Shown: in pieces, positions 27,073 to 36,388 of the stretch
Numbering within the stretch: position 1 is the first letter of the stretch
How the letters are laid out: each line of letters opens with the position of its first letter
Source: CAXBNB01 sp040151475
Lineage (GTDB): Bacteria > Bacteroidota > Bacteroidia > Cytophagales > Cyclobacteriaceae
Length of the DNA stretch: 64,000 bases
Direction: 5' to 3'
Assembly: GCF_040151475.1 (NCBI RefSeq)
Contig: NZ_JBDKWG010000148.1
Location: forward strand, 62,001 to 126,000
The notes under the pieces: generated by a model
The model's database searches: none
Told to the model about the DNA's origin: nothing
The model's input: only the letters and a program-made list of their open reading frames with translations
Position numbers and translations under genes: made by a program

Positions 27073-28089
27073 GTATATCATTGCCAATATTTCTTCTAAT
27101 TGTGTAGTATCAACTTGAACATCATAAGATTGTGGATTCCTCCCTTTAAGATGAGAATTTGGATCACTACAATCGAGTAAATAAAAATTGTGAGAAAAAC
27201 AATTAGCCAAATTAATAAATGCTGGGTCAGGATGTTCTTCATTTTTGAATACCACGTATGTAGTTTTATCAGGGGAAAAAATCATATTAGAGAGTCCAGC
27301 ACCATGAACACCGCAAACAACCTCGGCATTGTTAAAAAGGCTTACTTGATCCGTAAAAGGGAGACTCTCAAGCTCAACTGAAATAAAATTGTGCCTTAAA
27401 AGCACATTAAGGACTTCTTGTTCATTTATTATCTTTCTTTTGAGCGCCTTGCCACGTGATATGTAAATATTTTTCGCCTTAAGGAGATCTTTGTTGCACT
27501 TACTTGCTAAAACCAATGGTAATATCCTATCTCTCAATCCTCTCATTATTTGTGGATAATGCGATAATCCAGTACTTGTATGCATTGGAAGAATAAACGT
27601 TTCTGCTTTTACAAGAAGGTGGTCATCTAAATACAGTATATTTTTGAATTTAAATAAATCAAGCATTTGTTTATGGAAGAGTGAGACCTTTTTAGGAATA
27701 ACAAGAGTACATTGATTAGTGAGAAATTCCGAAACATAAAGGCGAGGCATTGCTTCAATGAGCCAATGATAAAAGTTTGAATAATATGCGTTATGAATAA
27801 TTAGTGCAGGACCTTTTATTTTAAGGTATCTGCCTAAGAGAATTTTTTTAAAAAAAGTTAGATGATTTTTGTTTCTATCAAACATAGAATAGACTGATTG
27901 CTTCACAACCTGACCATTCTTGAAAAGAATGCCGTATGGTGAACAGAAGGTATTATTGAGCATAAGAATCATGAAACTTGGAATTTTCTCATTTAAGTGA
28001 AAATAATTGAGTTCTGAATTTGATGAATTTAGAGGGGCTGTTCTTTTCACCTCAGCTTCTTCAAATCTTTTTACAATTTTAAATTTCAT
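27070..28089 (-). CDS. Glycosyltransferase family 61 (DUF563) protein
   Basis: 339 residues. DUF563 signatures: 'ALIIHNAYYSNFYHWLIEAMPRLYV' in the N-terminal half, 'KNIYISRGKALKRKIINEQEV' in the middle, and 'NNAEVVCGVHGAGLSNMIFSPD' near the C-terminus, the HGAGL block typical of GT61. It transfers an unknown sugar. ATG overlaps the stop of the upstream GT2 gene by 4 bases (ATGA), and a hairpin terminator coincides with its own stop. Confidence 0.88.
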   Translation of the reverse strand: MKFKIVKRFEEAEVKRTAPLNSSNSELNYFHLNEKIPSFMILMLNNTFCSPYGILFKNGQVVKQSVYSMFDRNKNHLTFFKKILLGRYLKIKGPALIIHNAYYSNFYHWLIEAMPRLYVSEFLTNQCTLVIPKKVSLFHKQMLDLFKFKNILYLDDHLLVKAETFILPMHTSTGLSHYPQIMRGLRDRILPLVLASKCNKDLLKAKNIYISRGKALKRKIINEQEVLNVLLRHNFISVELESLPFTDQVSLFNNAEVVCGVHGAGLSNMIFSPDKTTYVVFKNEEHPDPAFINLANCFSHNFYLLDCSDPNSHLKGRNPQSYDVQVDTTQLEEILAMIY

Positions 28090-28799
28090 TTACCAAAATT
28101 ATACCTAATTATACAGTAGATCGCTCGAAAACCATCTTTCCAATTAATTTTCTTCCCTTCAGCGTAAGTTCGACCATAGTATGATATTCCCACTTCATAA
28201 ATTCTTATCCCCCTTAGCTTGGCAATTTTTGCAGTAACCTCTGGTTCAAATCCAAACCGATTCTCTATTAGATTTATGCTCTTTATTACATCTACTTTGA
28301 ATAGTTTGTAGCAGGTTTCCATATCAGTAAGGTTCAGGTCAGTTAGTATGTTTGAAAGGAGTGTCAAAAATGCATTACCTACTGAATGCCAAAAAAACAA
28401 GACACGATGTGGATGGCCACCCATGAAGCGAGACCCAAACACAACATCGGCCTTATCTTCAATTAAAGGCTGGAGTAGATTGATATACTCTCTTGGATCA
28501 TATTCCAAATCAGCATCTTGTACTATAACATAATCTCCCGTTACATGCTCAATTCCCCATCGTATAGCCGCCCCTTTTCCTTGATTCTTTTTAAAAGAAT
28601 GTAAAATAATCTCTAGGTTTTTATTAGAATTGATAAATTGAGTCACTATATCTTTAGTAGCATCAGTAGAACAATCGTCTATCAATATAATCTCACGATC
28701 TAAATCTCCAATATGGACTTTATGTACTTGTTCAAGGACTATTCCTATTGTTTTTTGTTCGTTAAATGTCGGTATTAGAATTGAAAGCTTTTTTCTCAT
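28086..28799 (-). CDS. Polyprenyl-phosphate sugar transferase-like GT2 (DPM1 type)
   Basis: 237 residues with the dolichyl-phosphate mannose synthase-like pattern: 'LSILIPTFNEQKTIGIVLEQV', 'REIILIDDCSTDATKDIV', 'GKGAAIRWGIEHVTGDYVIVQDADLEYDP', 'DVVFGSRFMGG' and 'NRFGFEPEVTAKIAK'. Such enzymes load a sugar on a polyprenyl phosphate for use outside the cytoplasm or build glycan linkers. There is no C-terminal membrane domain. ATG 28799 is chosen over a TTG at 28817. The adjacent LIC_10190-type membrane gene could be a partner. Confidence 0.88.
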   Translation of the reverse strand: MRKKLSILIPTFNEQKTIGIVLEQVHKVHIGDLDREIILIDDCSTDATKDIVTQFINSNKNLEIILHSFKKNQGKGAAIRWGIEHVTGDYVIVQDADLEYDPREYINLLQPLIEDKADVVFGSRFMGGHPHRVLFFWHSVGNAFLTLLSNILTDLNLTDMETCYKLFKVDVIKSINLIENRFGFEPEVTAKIAKLRGIRIYEVGISYYGRTYAEGKKINWKDGFRAIYCIIRYNFGK

Positions 28800-28838
28800 T
28801 TTATTTATTTCACTCAATTATTCAAGAGCCTTTTTCAA

Positions 28839-30446
28839 ATGTTAGTGATCCTATTAGTATGGTTTTATATATTCTTTAGTTGCATAGGCACAACTAAAAT
28901 ATGCATTATTTTTTTTGGCCTTAAAGAGTCAAACCTTTTTGTAGAATTCTTAATCGGGCTTGCAGTTCTGGGAGCAATATTTTCATACTCCTCGATTTTA
29001 ACTCCAACAAGATTTAATGGGCTCTTTTGTCTACCCTTATTTATTTATGGACTAATAGTCGTAGGGAAGAATATTGAATCGTCATTCAAGGCTATTGGAA
29101 TTCTTGAGTTCTTACTTTTTGGTGTTGTATTCTTAGTTGTTTTATTACAAGCATCAAAAACTCCTTTCGTTACAGATGTAGGTCTTTATCATGCACAAAC
29201 TATAAGATGGTCGGAATCATTTCCGGTAGTATCTGGATTGGGAAACTTGCACGGACGGCTTGCTTTCAATTCTGTTTTTCATATTTTGGTATCCTCTTTT
29301 GGATTTTCTTTTTTCAATAATGTCATGCTTCATGGTACACTGTCAAGCTTTTGCTTACTACTTGGTTTGATATATATGATCAAGGAAGCTTTTCATAGTA
29401 ATAACCTCTATATCAATATTTGTAGTGGAACCTCAATTATACTACTTTTATCTTTTTATCGAGATTGGATATCTTCACCTACACCGGATATTCTTGTCAC
29501 TATTCTAATATTAACCATAACCTTTGTATTTATTGACAGTTTTTCAACTTTTCATTCCTCAAAATTCCCAATCTTAATTTTAAGTGTATTTGCGGTAACT
29601 GTAAAGCTATCATCTCTTCCAATAGTATTGTTACCAGTCATCTTAATCGTTAGATCAAAATTTGATTTTAAATCTTTGTTGAAATATTCAGCTTTGCTAC
29701 TGTTCTTTCTATTGCCTTTTTTTGTGCGTAATTATTATTTGAGTGGATATCTAGTTTATCCTTTTGCACATATGGATCTTTTTGATGTGCCTTGGAAAAT
29801 TCCATATGAATTAGTTATTAGGGAGAGTGAGTGGGTTAAAAGTTTTGCACGAACGGGATCGTATGATTTACAATGGTTTTCAACCTTAACTTTTAAAACT
29901 TGGCTGCCTATCTGGTGGTCGAATCAAATGATACTCAATAAACTCCTAATTTTCTCAATTCTATTTTTATTATGCATTCTACCTGTAAGTATTGTTTTAA
30001 GAAAAAATGACGCCTCCAAGAAAGCTGAAAAATACCTTTTAACTGCAATGTTATTAGGTGTTGTATTTTGGTTTTTAATGGCACCTTACCTCCGATTTGG
30101 TCATGGGTTTATAATTGCCTTTATTTCAGTAGGGTTCTATTTATTTATTTCAGGTAGACGGTTTTTGGACTGGGTTGTTCATAAACTCTTGATCCTTGGA
30201 CTACTTGCTTGGGGTTATTCATTTTATCGAGAAGTAAAAGAAGGTGATTATCAATTCATATCTCCATCTCATTATAACAATGTAGAGCTAATCAACAAAA
30301 CCGTTGGTGATAACACTTATTATTTGCCCTATAGGTCAAATTTATGCTGGGACAGTCCATTGCCATGTACCCCTGACCTTAATGATCAACTTAAACAATT
30401 AGGGGCTACTATGGATTGTGGGTTCGCAATTTCAATTTCTGATTAA
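28839..30446 (+). CDS. LIC_10190-type multi-pass membrane protein
   Basis: 535 residues with ten or more hydrophobic helices and a C-terminal soluble tail. The stretch 'FVTDVGLYHAQTIRWSESF' followed by 'VSGLGNLHGRLAFNSVFH' is characteristic of the LIC_10190 family, seen in lipopolysaccharide and capsule clusters of spirochaetes and Bacteroidota; its acidic residue in the first outer loop is reminiscent of GT-C glycosyltransferases. It lies on the opposite strand to its neighbours and ends in a 4-base overlap with the convergent fucosyltransferase gene. Confidence 0.75.
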   Translation: MLVILLVWFYIFFSCIGTTKICIIFFGLKESNLFVEFLIGLAVLGAIFSYSSILTPTRFNGLFCLPLFIYGLIVVGKNIESSFKAIGILEFLLFGVVFLVVLLQASKTPFVTDVGLYHAQTIRWSESFPVVSGLGNLHGRLAFNSVFHILVSSFGFSFFNNVMLHGTLSSFCLLLGLIYMIKEAFHSNNLYINICSGTSIILLLSFYRDWISSPTPDILVTILILTITFVFIDSFSTFHSSKFPILILSVFAVTVKLSSLPIVLLPVILIVRSKFDFKSLLKYSALLLFFLLPFFVRNYYLSGYLVYPFAHMDLFDVPWKIPYELVIRESEWVKSFARTGSYDLQWFSTLTFKTWLPIWWSNQMILNKLLIFSILFLLCILPVSIVLRKNDASKKAEKYLLTAMLLGVVFWFLMAPYLRFGHGFIIAFISVGFYLFISGRRFLDWVVHKLLILGLLAWGYSFYREVKEGDYQFISPSHYNNVELINKTVGDNTYYLPYRSNLCWDSPLPCTPDLNDQLKQLGATMDCGFAISISD

Positions 30447-31240
30447 AGCCAATTCCAATTTAAATTAGAGCTTATCCCTATAGGATTTTCAATTTTCTCT
30501 TGAAAACCAAACCAATATTTTGGTGCAATAATTTTTCGGTTCTTATTCCCTCCTAAAAAAGCAGCCCACCATGCAAACGAGCTGTTGGAAATAATTGCCA
30601 TTTCAGCTTGCATAATCATTTGGAAATCATTCATTATTGTATCTGAGAACAATTCTAATTTTGGAATAAAATCAAAATCTTTGAAATATTCTTCAGCACG
30701 AAAACCAACTAACAATATTCTGTAATCTTGGATATCTCCTAAGCATTCAATTGCTTTTTTATAATACTCATTTAAAAGAACCATGTGTTCTGGATAATCA
30801 TCCCGTCTTACGTGAATACAAACTATTTTTTCTTTAGCAAGTCCGTTTAACTGAAGTTTTTCATTGAATAATTGCCTGTAATGTGACTTGACTTGAAAAG
30901 CCGACTTTATAAAATCAATATTGCTTTGGAAATATTCTAAAGATTGATAAAAGCCGTAGTATATTTTTTTATCTGTCAATAGATCAATGTTACCCTTTGG
31001 TAGGAGTTCACGTTGCTCAGATACCTTTTCTAGTTTGACTAGTCTCTTTTTGTACATTAAATTGATGATTTTATTCCTCAATGGATTGAAATGAGGCATA
31101 TCAAAGTATTTATGTAAATCTAAAGGGTGATGGTAAAAGCTTAAAAAGTAACGTGTTTGAAGTTTTAAGCCTGCGGAAATTATGAAGGCATATTGAAACA
31201 TTTGATTTCCTAATCTTCCTTGAATATGAATTCCTATCAT
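30443..31240 (-). CDS. Alpha-1,2-fucosyltransferase (GT11)
   Basis: 265 residues. GT11 motifs: 'GRLGNQMFQYAFIISAGLK' at the N-terminus, 'VCIHVRRDDYPE' (the HxRRxD GDP-fucose binding motif) and 'AIISNSSFAWWAAFLGGNKNRKIIAPKYWF' (given here as two adjoining blocks, about residues 213-242). It moves fucose from GDP-fucose onto a glycan. This fits the gmd and fcl genes at the start of the same cluster. Confidence 0.92.
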   Translation of the reverse strand: MIGIHIQGRLGNQMFQYAFIISAGLKLQTRYFLSFYHHPLDLHKYFDMPHFNPLRNKIINLMYKKRLVKLEKVSEQRELLPKGNIDLLTDKKIYYGFYQSLEYFQSNIDFIKSAFQVKSHYRQLFNEKLQLNGLAKEKIVCIHVRRDDYPEHMVLLNEYYKKAIECLGDIQDYRILLVGFRAEEYFKDFDFIPKLELFSDTIMNDFQMIMQAEMAIISNSSFAWWAAFLGGNKNRKIIAPKYWFGFQEKIENPIGISSNLNWNWL

Positions 31241-31246
31241 GATGAT

Positions 31247-32128
31247 TTAATCTCTACAAGTTCCAAGAAGGTAATAATTATTAGGAATACTTGGGATTTC
31301 AAAAATTTTTCCATTTTTTACAATTCCACGATCTACTAAACCGTTAAAATATAACCAATTATCTATCCCATGAAATTCTTTCTGAAATGCTATCAAAACA
31401 ATTTTTGATGATCTAATGACTGGTTCGAACGTTTTTCTTAATGACATTGGCGATTCACTTAGTGACCATAGGGCAATAAAAGAATCTGGATTTCGATTGG
31501 ATAATAATTTGGAATCTGTTAAATATTCAATTTTAGCGGAATCAATAACACTGGATAGATACCATTTTTGAATCTTATTAAAAACTGGCAAATCATAGAT
31601 TGTATATTGATTTCTATATCCAATGTTTGAAACCAATCGACAAAAGCTTCCATAACCACCTCCAAATTCCAAGATTGAACGAAGCTTTAAGAATTCTTCA
31701 ATATCAATCACCTGAAGTATTTTATTCAAAGAATATGCATGATGCACGAGGTTTCCACTTGATCTCGGATAGTATTTATAAATAGGAGGATTGCCCAAAC
31801 TGTTTTCTACAATAGCATTTCGGAAATGATTCCAACTTCTAGATTCTTTTAATTCGATGAATTGAACCTGCCTTGCAGAAAAGAACATTGTTCCTTGTAC
31901 GGTTGGAAATCTTAAAAATTCATTTGGATCACCATTTTCAAATTCCTTAACCATTTTTCTTTGGAAATTTTCCCAAGATTGTGTTAGTTCAATATTGGAG
32001 TTATCATTTGACCGCAGAGTAATCAAGAATTCTTTATTGCGTTTTTTGTGATCAGACTTCATTCGCATAGAATAGATACCTAATAATATTTTATATTTAT
32101 AAAAGACTCGTATTATTCTATTGACCAT
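31247..32128 (-). CDS. SAM-dependent sugar O-methyltransferase-like protein
   Basis: 293 residues. The central part has a class I SAM-binding motif 'LRSILEFGGGYGSFCRLVSNIG' and 'YRNQYTIYDLPVFNKIQKWYL', as in putative sugar O-methyltransferases of O-antigen clusters. It follows the exporter ATPase gene and overlaps it by 16 bases, so the two proteins are made together. In ABC-exported O-antigens a terminal methyl group can stop chain growth and be recognised by Wzt; this is a candidate for that role, by inference. Confidence 0.72.
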   Translation of the reverse strand: MVNRIIRVFYKYKILLGIYSMRMKSDHKKRNKEFLITLRSNDNSNIELTQSWENFQRKMVKEFENGDPNEFLRFPTVQGTMFFSARQVQFIELKESRSWNHFRNAIVENSLGNPPIYKYYPRSSGNLVHHAYSLNKILQVIDIEEFLKLRSILEFGGGYGSFCRLVSNIGYRNQYTIYDLPVFNKIQKWYLSSVIDSAKIEYLTDSKLLSNRNPDSFIALWSLSESPMSLRKTFEPVIRSSKIVLIAFQKEFHGIDNWLYFNGLVDRGIVKNGKIFEIPSIPNNYYLLGTCRD

Positions 32129-33333
32129 TCTGCTCGACGTAAAAATTTGCTTGATGATTTTGGGGGTAATTCTTGATAGTTAAATGGAAACTGGCTAGTG
32201 ACCTCAAAAGTCAATACTTGATCTGAGTGATCTATGTATTCTGTGTCTTGCATAACAGAATAGTGTATGGAATAATCTCCCACATTCAATCCTAAATTAT
32301 CTAAAGTAAAAATTATCTTATGAGATCCGAGTACTTGTGAATTATTAAATAACTGTCCTGTTAATCTATTATGATGAAGTAGTAGATTATCCCCATTAAA
32401 ATCTTTAATTCCTATTCCGACAATTAAACGTGAAAAATCAAAAGCATGATTTTGAATGGAGTAGTCCATTTCAATTCTGATGTTCATATCGGACTTAATT
32501 TGATGTATTTCAATCCCAAATTCATTTGTTATCCGCAATGACTCTACTATCAATGCCCCATTTCCTCTTCTTTCTTTAATTGAATGCCTTTGTACCGAGG
32601 AAGTATTAAACTGCATATAGCTAGTGATTATTTCCTGTATGTTGCCAATGGTTTGAATCATCCCATTATTTAGTTGAATACCAGATGTACACAATTTCTC
32701 AATCGCTCCCATATTATGACTCACAAACAGCACAGTCCTACCTTCCCCGGTTACTTCTTCCATTTTGCCGAGGCATTTTTTTTGAAAGTCGGCATCACCT
32801 ACTGCCAGTACTTCATCGATTATAAGTATTTCGGGTTCTAAAAATGCGGCAACTGCAAAAGCCAACCTCACCTTCATGCCGCTACTGTAGTGTTTTATGG
32901 GAGTGTCTATGAAGTTGCCCACGCCACTAAAATCTACGATTTCATCAAACTTAGATTTGATTTCATTTCGACGCATGCCCAGTATGGTGCCATTGAGGAA
33001 TACATTTTCCCTTCCACTTAACTCAGGGTGAAACCCTGTGCCCACCTCAAGTAGAGAAGAAACTCGGCCATTTATTTCAACTTTCCCACTGGTTGGATAG
33101 GTGATTTTACTGAGGATCTTAAGTAAAGTGCTTTTTCCTGCGCCATTCTTCCCAATAATACCAACAGCTTCTCCTGGCTGGATGGTCAAGTTGATGTCTT
33201 TGAGTGCCCAGAAGTAATTCTCTTCTTTGGTTTTAGAAAAATTAAATAGTGATTCTCTTAAAGAAGTCGATTTCAATTGACCTATCTGGTATTTTTTGGA
33301 AAGATCTGATATTTTGATAGCGTAATCTTCCAT
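32113..33333 (-). CDS. wzt: Polysaccharide ABC exporter ATPase (Wzt type)
   Basis: 406 residues: an ABC ATPase domain (about residues 1-240) with Walker A 'GIIGKNGAGKSTLLKIL', signature 'YSSGMKVRLAFAVA', Walker B 'EPEILIIDEVLAVGDADF' and the switch His in 'LFVSHNMGAIE'. The C-terminal ~150 residues form a beta-rich Wzt_C-like domain, which in O-antigen exporters binds the modified end of the glycan. It starts 1 base after the permease stop. Confidence 0.93.
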   Translation of the reverse strand: MEDYAIKISDLSKKYQIGQLKSTSLRESLFNFSKTKEENYFWALKDINLTIQPGEAVGIIGKNGAGKSTLLKILSKITYPTSGKVEINGRVSSLLEVGTGFHPELSGRENVFLNGTILGMRRNEIKSKFDEIVDFSGVGNFIDTPIKHYSSGMKVRLAFAVAAFLEPEILIIDEVLAVGDADFQKKCLGKMEEVTGEGRTVLFVSHNMGAIEKLCTSGIQLNNGMIQTIGNIQEIITSYMQFNTSSVQRHSIKERRGNGALIVESLRITNEFGIEIHQIKSDMNIRIEMDYSIQNHAFDFSRLIVGIGIKDFNGDNLLLHHNRLTGQLFNNSQVLGSHKIIFTLDNLGLNVGDYSIHYSVMQDTEYIDHSDQVLTFEVTSQFPFNYQELPPKSSSKFLRRAEWSIE

Positions 33334-33334
33334 A

Positions 33335-34147
33335 TTAGATTAAGTCAGCCATAGTTCGCTCCATTTTTTTAAAATACCACAGACCAGAAAAAAAGATAAT
33401 GAATACAAGCCCAAATGAAATCAAACTGTAAACTCCTGGAGGAGGAGTATTCAAAATTGCCCATCTAAATCCTTCGACAATTCCAGACATTGGATTTAGG
33501 TAATACAATACCTTATATTTTTCTGGAATCAATGCAGCGGGGTAAGCAATAGGAGAAGCGTAGAGCCCAAGTTGCACCAAGAATGGAACGATGTGCTGAA
33601 AATCACGGTACCTAATTGTCAATGAACTAAGCCAAATGCCCACACCAAGGGCAAAAAGGATATTGAGCAATACAAAAACTGGAAAAATGAATATAGAAGG
33701 CGTTATGGGTATGTTGTAATAAAAGAGTAAAACGATTGTCATTGCCAAGGCAATTCCAAAGTCAACAAAGGCGACCAGGCTTTTACTCAAAGGGATGACC
33801 AGTCTTGGGAAATAGATCTTTTTGATCATTTCCTGAGCTCCAATGATAGACGTACCACTTTGGTTCATCACAAAAGCAAAATAGGACCAGGCACTCATGC
33901 CACACAGTGCAAAAAGTGGATACGGAATATTGCCTGTATCTACTTTTATTGCTCGCCCAAATATTAATGTAAAAATGAGTAAAGTAGAAAGGGGCTGTAG
34001 GATTGCCCAAAGAAGCCCTAAAAACGTTTGAGCATAACGCACCCTCAAGTCTCTGTATGCCAAAACCCAAAACAAATCCCTGTAATCAAACAATTCTTTC
34101 AGGTTAAGTTTTCTGGAAGACGCTGAAGTGATGGTGGTTTTAGACAT
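33335..34147 (-). CDS. wzm: Polysaccharide ABC exporter permease (Wzm type)
   Basis: 270 residues with six membrane helices and the ABC-2 polysaccharide permease pattern: 'YRDLFWVLAYRDLRVRYAQTFLGLLWAILQPL', abbreviated here to its ends, about residues 22-53, and the C-terminal 'YYLNPMSGIVEGFRWAIL'. It forms the inner-membrane channel with Wzt. The N-terminus overlaps the upstream membrane protein gene by 8 bases. Confidence 0.93.
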   Translation of the reverse strand: MSKTTITSASSRKLNLKELFDYRDLFWVLAYRDLRVRYAQTFLGLLWAILQPLSTLLIFTLIFGRAIKVDTGNIPYPLFALCGMSAWSYFAFVMNQSGTSIIGAQEMIKKIYFPRLVIPLSKSLVAFVDFGIALAMTIVLLFYYNIPITPSIFIFPVFVLLNILFALGVGIWLSSLTIRYRDFQHIVPFLVQLGLYASPIAYPAALIPEKYKVLYYLNPMSGIVEGFRWAILNTPPPGVYSLISFGLVFIIFFSGLWYFKKMERTMADLI

Positions 34148-35453
34148 GACTTGATTGCAATTGAAATTTTTTATTAGTGATCAATAATAATGCAGTCATT
34201 AGAAACGGAATCATGGGGATTTTATACCGAACCAGCGAACCAAAATTATAAGTAGTCACGCCGATGGCAAAAGCGAATAATACAGCAAAGATAAGGCAAA
34301 ATACAAATAGTGGATTAGAAGCAGCTAGTACAAAGGACTTCCTTTGGAATAAAAAAACTACAAATAAATACAAAACAAACGTGTTTTCAAGGGCAGACAA
34401 TAGCATGACTGGGTTTCTGACTTCCCATAAAAACGGCCTGAAAAATGACGTAATCACCGCAGGGACAAATTTACGTGCCAATCCAGTTGGTGTAAAGTCA
34501 TAATCGCCTAGGGTATAACCAGATCCTTGATCCCTTTCACTTACAAAATAATTCCATTTTGCTGTTTGCTCAGCTGTATATAAAACAGTATCTATCGAAT
34601 ACCTGTAATGATTGGCACTAACGAGGACCGTTGTGAAATAGGCAGAAGCAATACCCAAAGATATCAGGAATGGCGCCAGCATTGTTTTAATTAATTGATT
34701 TTTGATTTTGCTTTGATTTTGCAGGTAAAAGTAAAAAGCAAGAGCCGGCATAAAGCAAATCACTATATATATTTTGATAGTATATAATACATAAAAGCCA
34801 ACTATCAATAGAATGGTACTCTTTAATAGCTTTTTCTTAAAAATAAAGACCTGTGAAAACCCGTAAAACAGCCAACCCAAAGCACCTAGGGTTAAGGTGT
34901 CTTTCATGAGACCAGATCCCCAAAAAAAAACAGAAGGAACGAATAATACTCCGAGGGCTATATGTTTGATGAAACTTGGATAAAACTTGTAAAAGACAAG
35001 AAAAATCATCCATATCCCTGAGTAACTGGTTACTGCAAATAGTAAAGCAGTAGCAGAATAAGCGTGAAATGTAAGCAGATCAAAAAAGCCTGCTACTCTT
35101 ACCACAAAGTAAGAAGCGCTATCTCCAAAAGTATATATCTGGCTTGTGTACTCGAAATTCTCAGGGGTATAAACCATCTCTGAAAAAATCATCTGTAGCC
35201 CTACAAAAGGACTGTCTAAAAAGGCATTCCAAATGTAGTTACTTCCTCGTTGGAAGTAGGTGAATGTATCCCCCCCTCCATAGTAAAACTGGTAGATCAT
35301 ACCCAAGGCGATAGCTCCAATGAACTTTACTGTCAGTCCAGGTATAAAATATCTTCTGGTATTTTGATCGGTTACGAGAGGCCTTATTGAATAGGCTATT
35401 AGATAGAGTATGAGTAAGTAAATAGGAGTAATAAAGAAATCTTTAATACCCAC
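34140..35453 (-). CDS. Multi-pass membrane protein of the polysaccharide cluster
   Basis: 437 residues with roughly ten to twelve hydrophobic helices. An N-terminal 'YGGGDTFTYFQRGSNYIW' and a central 'FWGSGLMKDTLTLGALGWLFYG' stand out as likely conserved polar blocks, and a long extracytoplasmic loop lies around residues 275-325. The family was not recognised. The topology suits a polymerase-like or GT-C-type membrane glycosyltransferase. It sits between fcl and the exporter genes, overlapping fcl by one base and wzm by 8 bases. Confidence 0.7.
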   Translation of the reverse strand: MGIKDFFITPIYLLILYLIAYSIRPLVTDQNTRRYFIPGLTVKFIGAIALGMIYQFYYGGGDTFTYFQRGSNYIWNAFLDSPFVGLQMIFSEMVYTPENFEYTSQIYTFGDSASYFVVRVAGFFDLLTFHAYSATALLFAVTSYSGIWMIFLVFYKFYPSFIKHIALGVLFVPSVFFWGSGLMKDTLTLGALGWLFYGFSQVFIFKKKLLKSTILLIVGFYVLYTIKIYIVICFMPALAFYFYLQNQSKIKNQLIKTMLAPFLISLGIASAYFTTVLVSANHYRYSIDTVLYTAEQTAKWNYFVSERDQGSGYTLGDYDFTPTGLARKFVPAVITSFFRPFLWEVRNPVMLLSALENTFVLYLFVVFLFQRKSFVLAASNPLFVFCLIFAVLFAFAIGVTTYNFGSLVRYKIPMIPFLMTALLLITNKKFQLQSSHV

Positions 35454-36388
35454 TAAGCGAAAGTATTTTTATCATTAAACTCCCCAATAGTCCTTTCCAA
35501 TCCTTCTTGGAGACCAATTGTTGCCTTCCAGCCTAGACTAGTCAGTTTGCTTACATCCATCAATTTCCTTGGGGTGCCGTCCGGTTTTGTCGTATCGAAT
35601 TGTAATTCTCCTTCATATCCTATGATCTGTTTGATATGCAATGCCAAATCTTTGATGCTGATGTCTTCTCCAACGCCAACATTTATCAAACCAGCTTCAT
35701 TGTATTTTTGCATCAAAAAAAGGCACGCTTGCGCCAGGTCGTCCACATGAAGAAATTCTCTTTTTGGGCTACCTGTTCCCCAAATTTGTACATATTTTTT
35801 GTTTTGGACTTTAGCTTCTTCAAATTTTCTTATCAATGCAGGCAATACATGTGACTTTTCTAAGTCATAATTATCGTTTGGCCCATAGAGATTAGTGGGC
35901 ATGGCTGATATAAAGTTACATCCGTATTGGGCTCGGTATGCATCACACATTTTGATACCCGCTATTTTGGCAATAGCATAGGGTTCGTTGGTGTATTCAA
36001 GCAATCCGGTAAGTAAATACTCTTCCTCAAGAGGCTGAGGAGCAAGCTTTGGATAAATACATGAGGAACCTAAGAACAAGAGTTTTTTTATCTTATGTAC
36101 ATAAGATTGATGAATGACATTGGATTGTATCATCAAATTGTCGTATAAGAAATCCGCTCTATACGTATTGTTGGCTACAATACCACCTACTTTGGCTGCT
36201 GCAAGGAATACATATTCAGGTTTTTCTGCTGCAAAAAAATCTTCAACTTCTTGTTGATTTTTCAAATCGAGTTGTTTTGACGTTCTGCCAATTAAATTGG
36301 TGAACCCTTCGCTTTCCAGTTTTCTCCAGATGGCAGATCCGACCATTCCGTTGTGACCGGCAATGTATATTTTACTCTCCTTCTCCAT
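35453..36388 (-). CDS. fcl: GDP-L-fucose synthase
   Basis: 311 residues, an extended short-chain dehydrogenase. NADP-binding 'IYIAGHNGMVGSAIWRKLE', the Ser-Tyr-Lys triad region 'LFLGSSCIYP' and 'NEPYAIAKIAGIKMCDAYR', and 'MPTNLYGPNDNYDLEKSHVL' are all GDP-4-keto-6-deoxy-mannose epimerase-reductase signatures. It makes GDP-L-fucose from the product of Gmd, whose gene overlaps it by 17 bases. Confidence 0.96.
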   Translation of the reverse strand: MEKESKIYIAGHNGMVGSAIWRKLESEGFTNLIGRTSKQLDLKNQQEVEDFFAAEKPEYVFLAAAKVGGIVANNTYRADFLYDNLMIQSNVIHQSYVHKIKKLLFLGSSCIYPKLAPQPLEEEYLLTGLLEYTNEPYAIAKIAGIKMCDAYRAQYGCNFISAMPTNLYGPNDNYDLEKSHVLPALIRKFEEAKVQNKKYVQIWGTGSPKREFLHVDDLAQACLFLMQKYNEAGLINVGVGEDISIKDLALHIKQIIGYEGELQFDTTKPDGTPRKLMDVSKLTSLGWKATIGLQEGLERTIGEFNDKNTFA

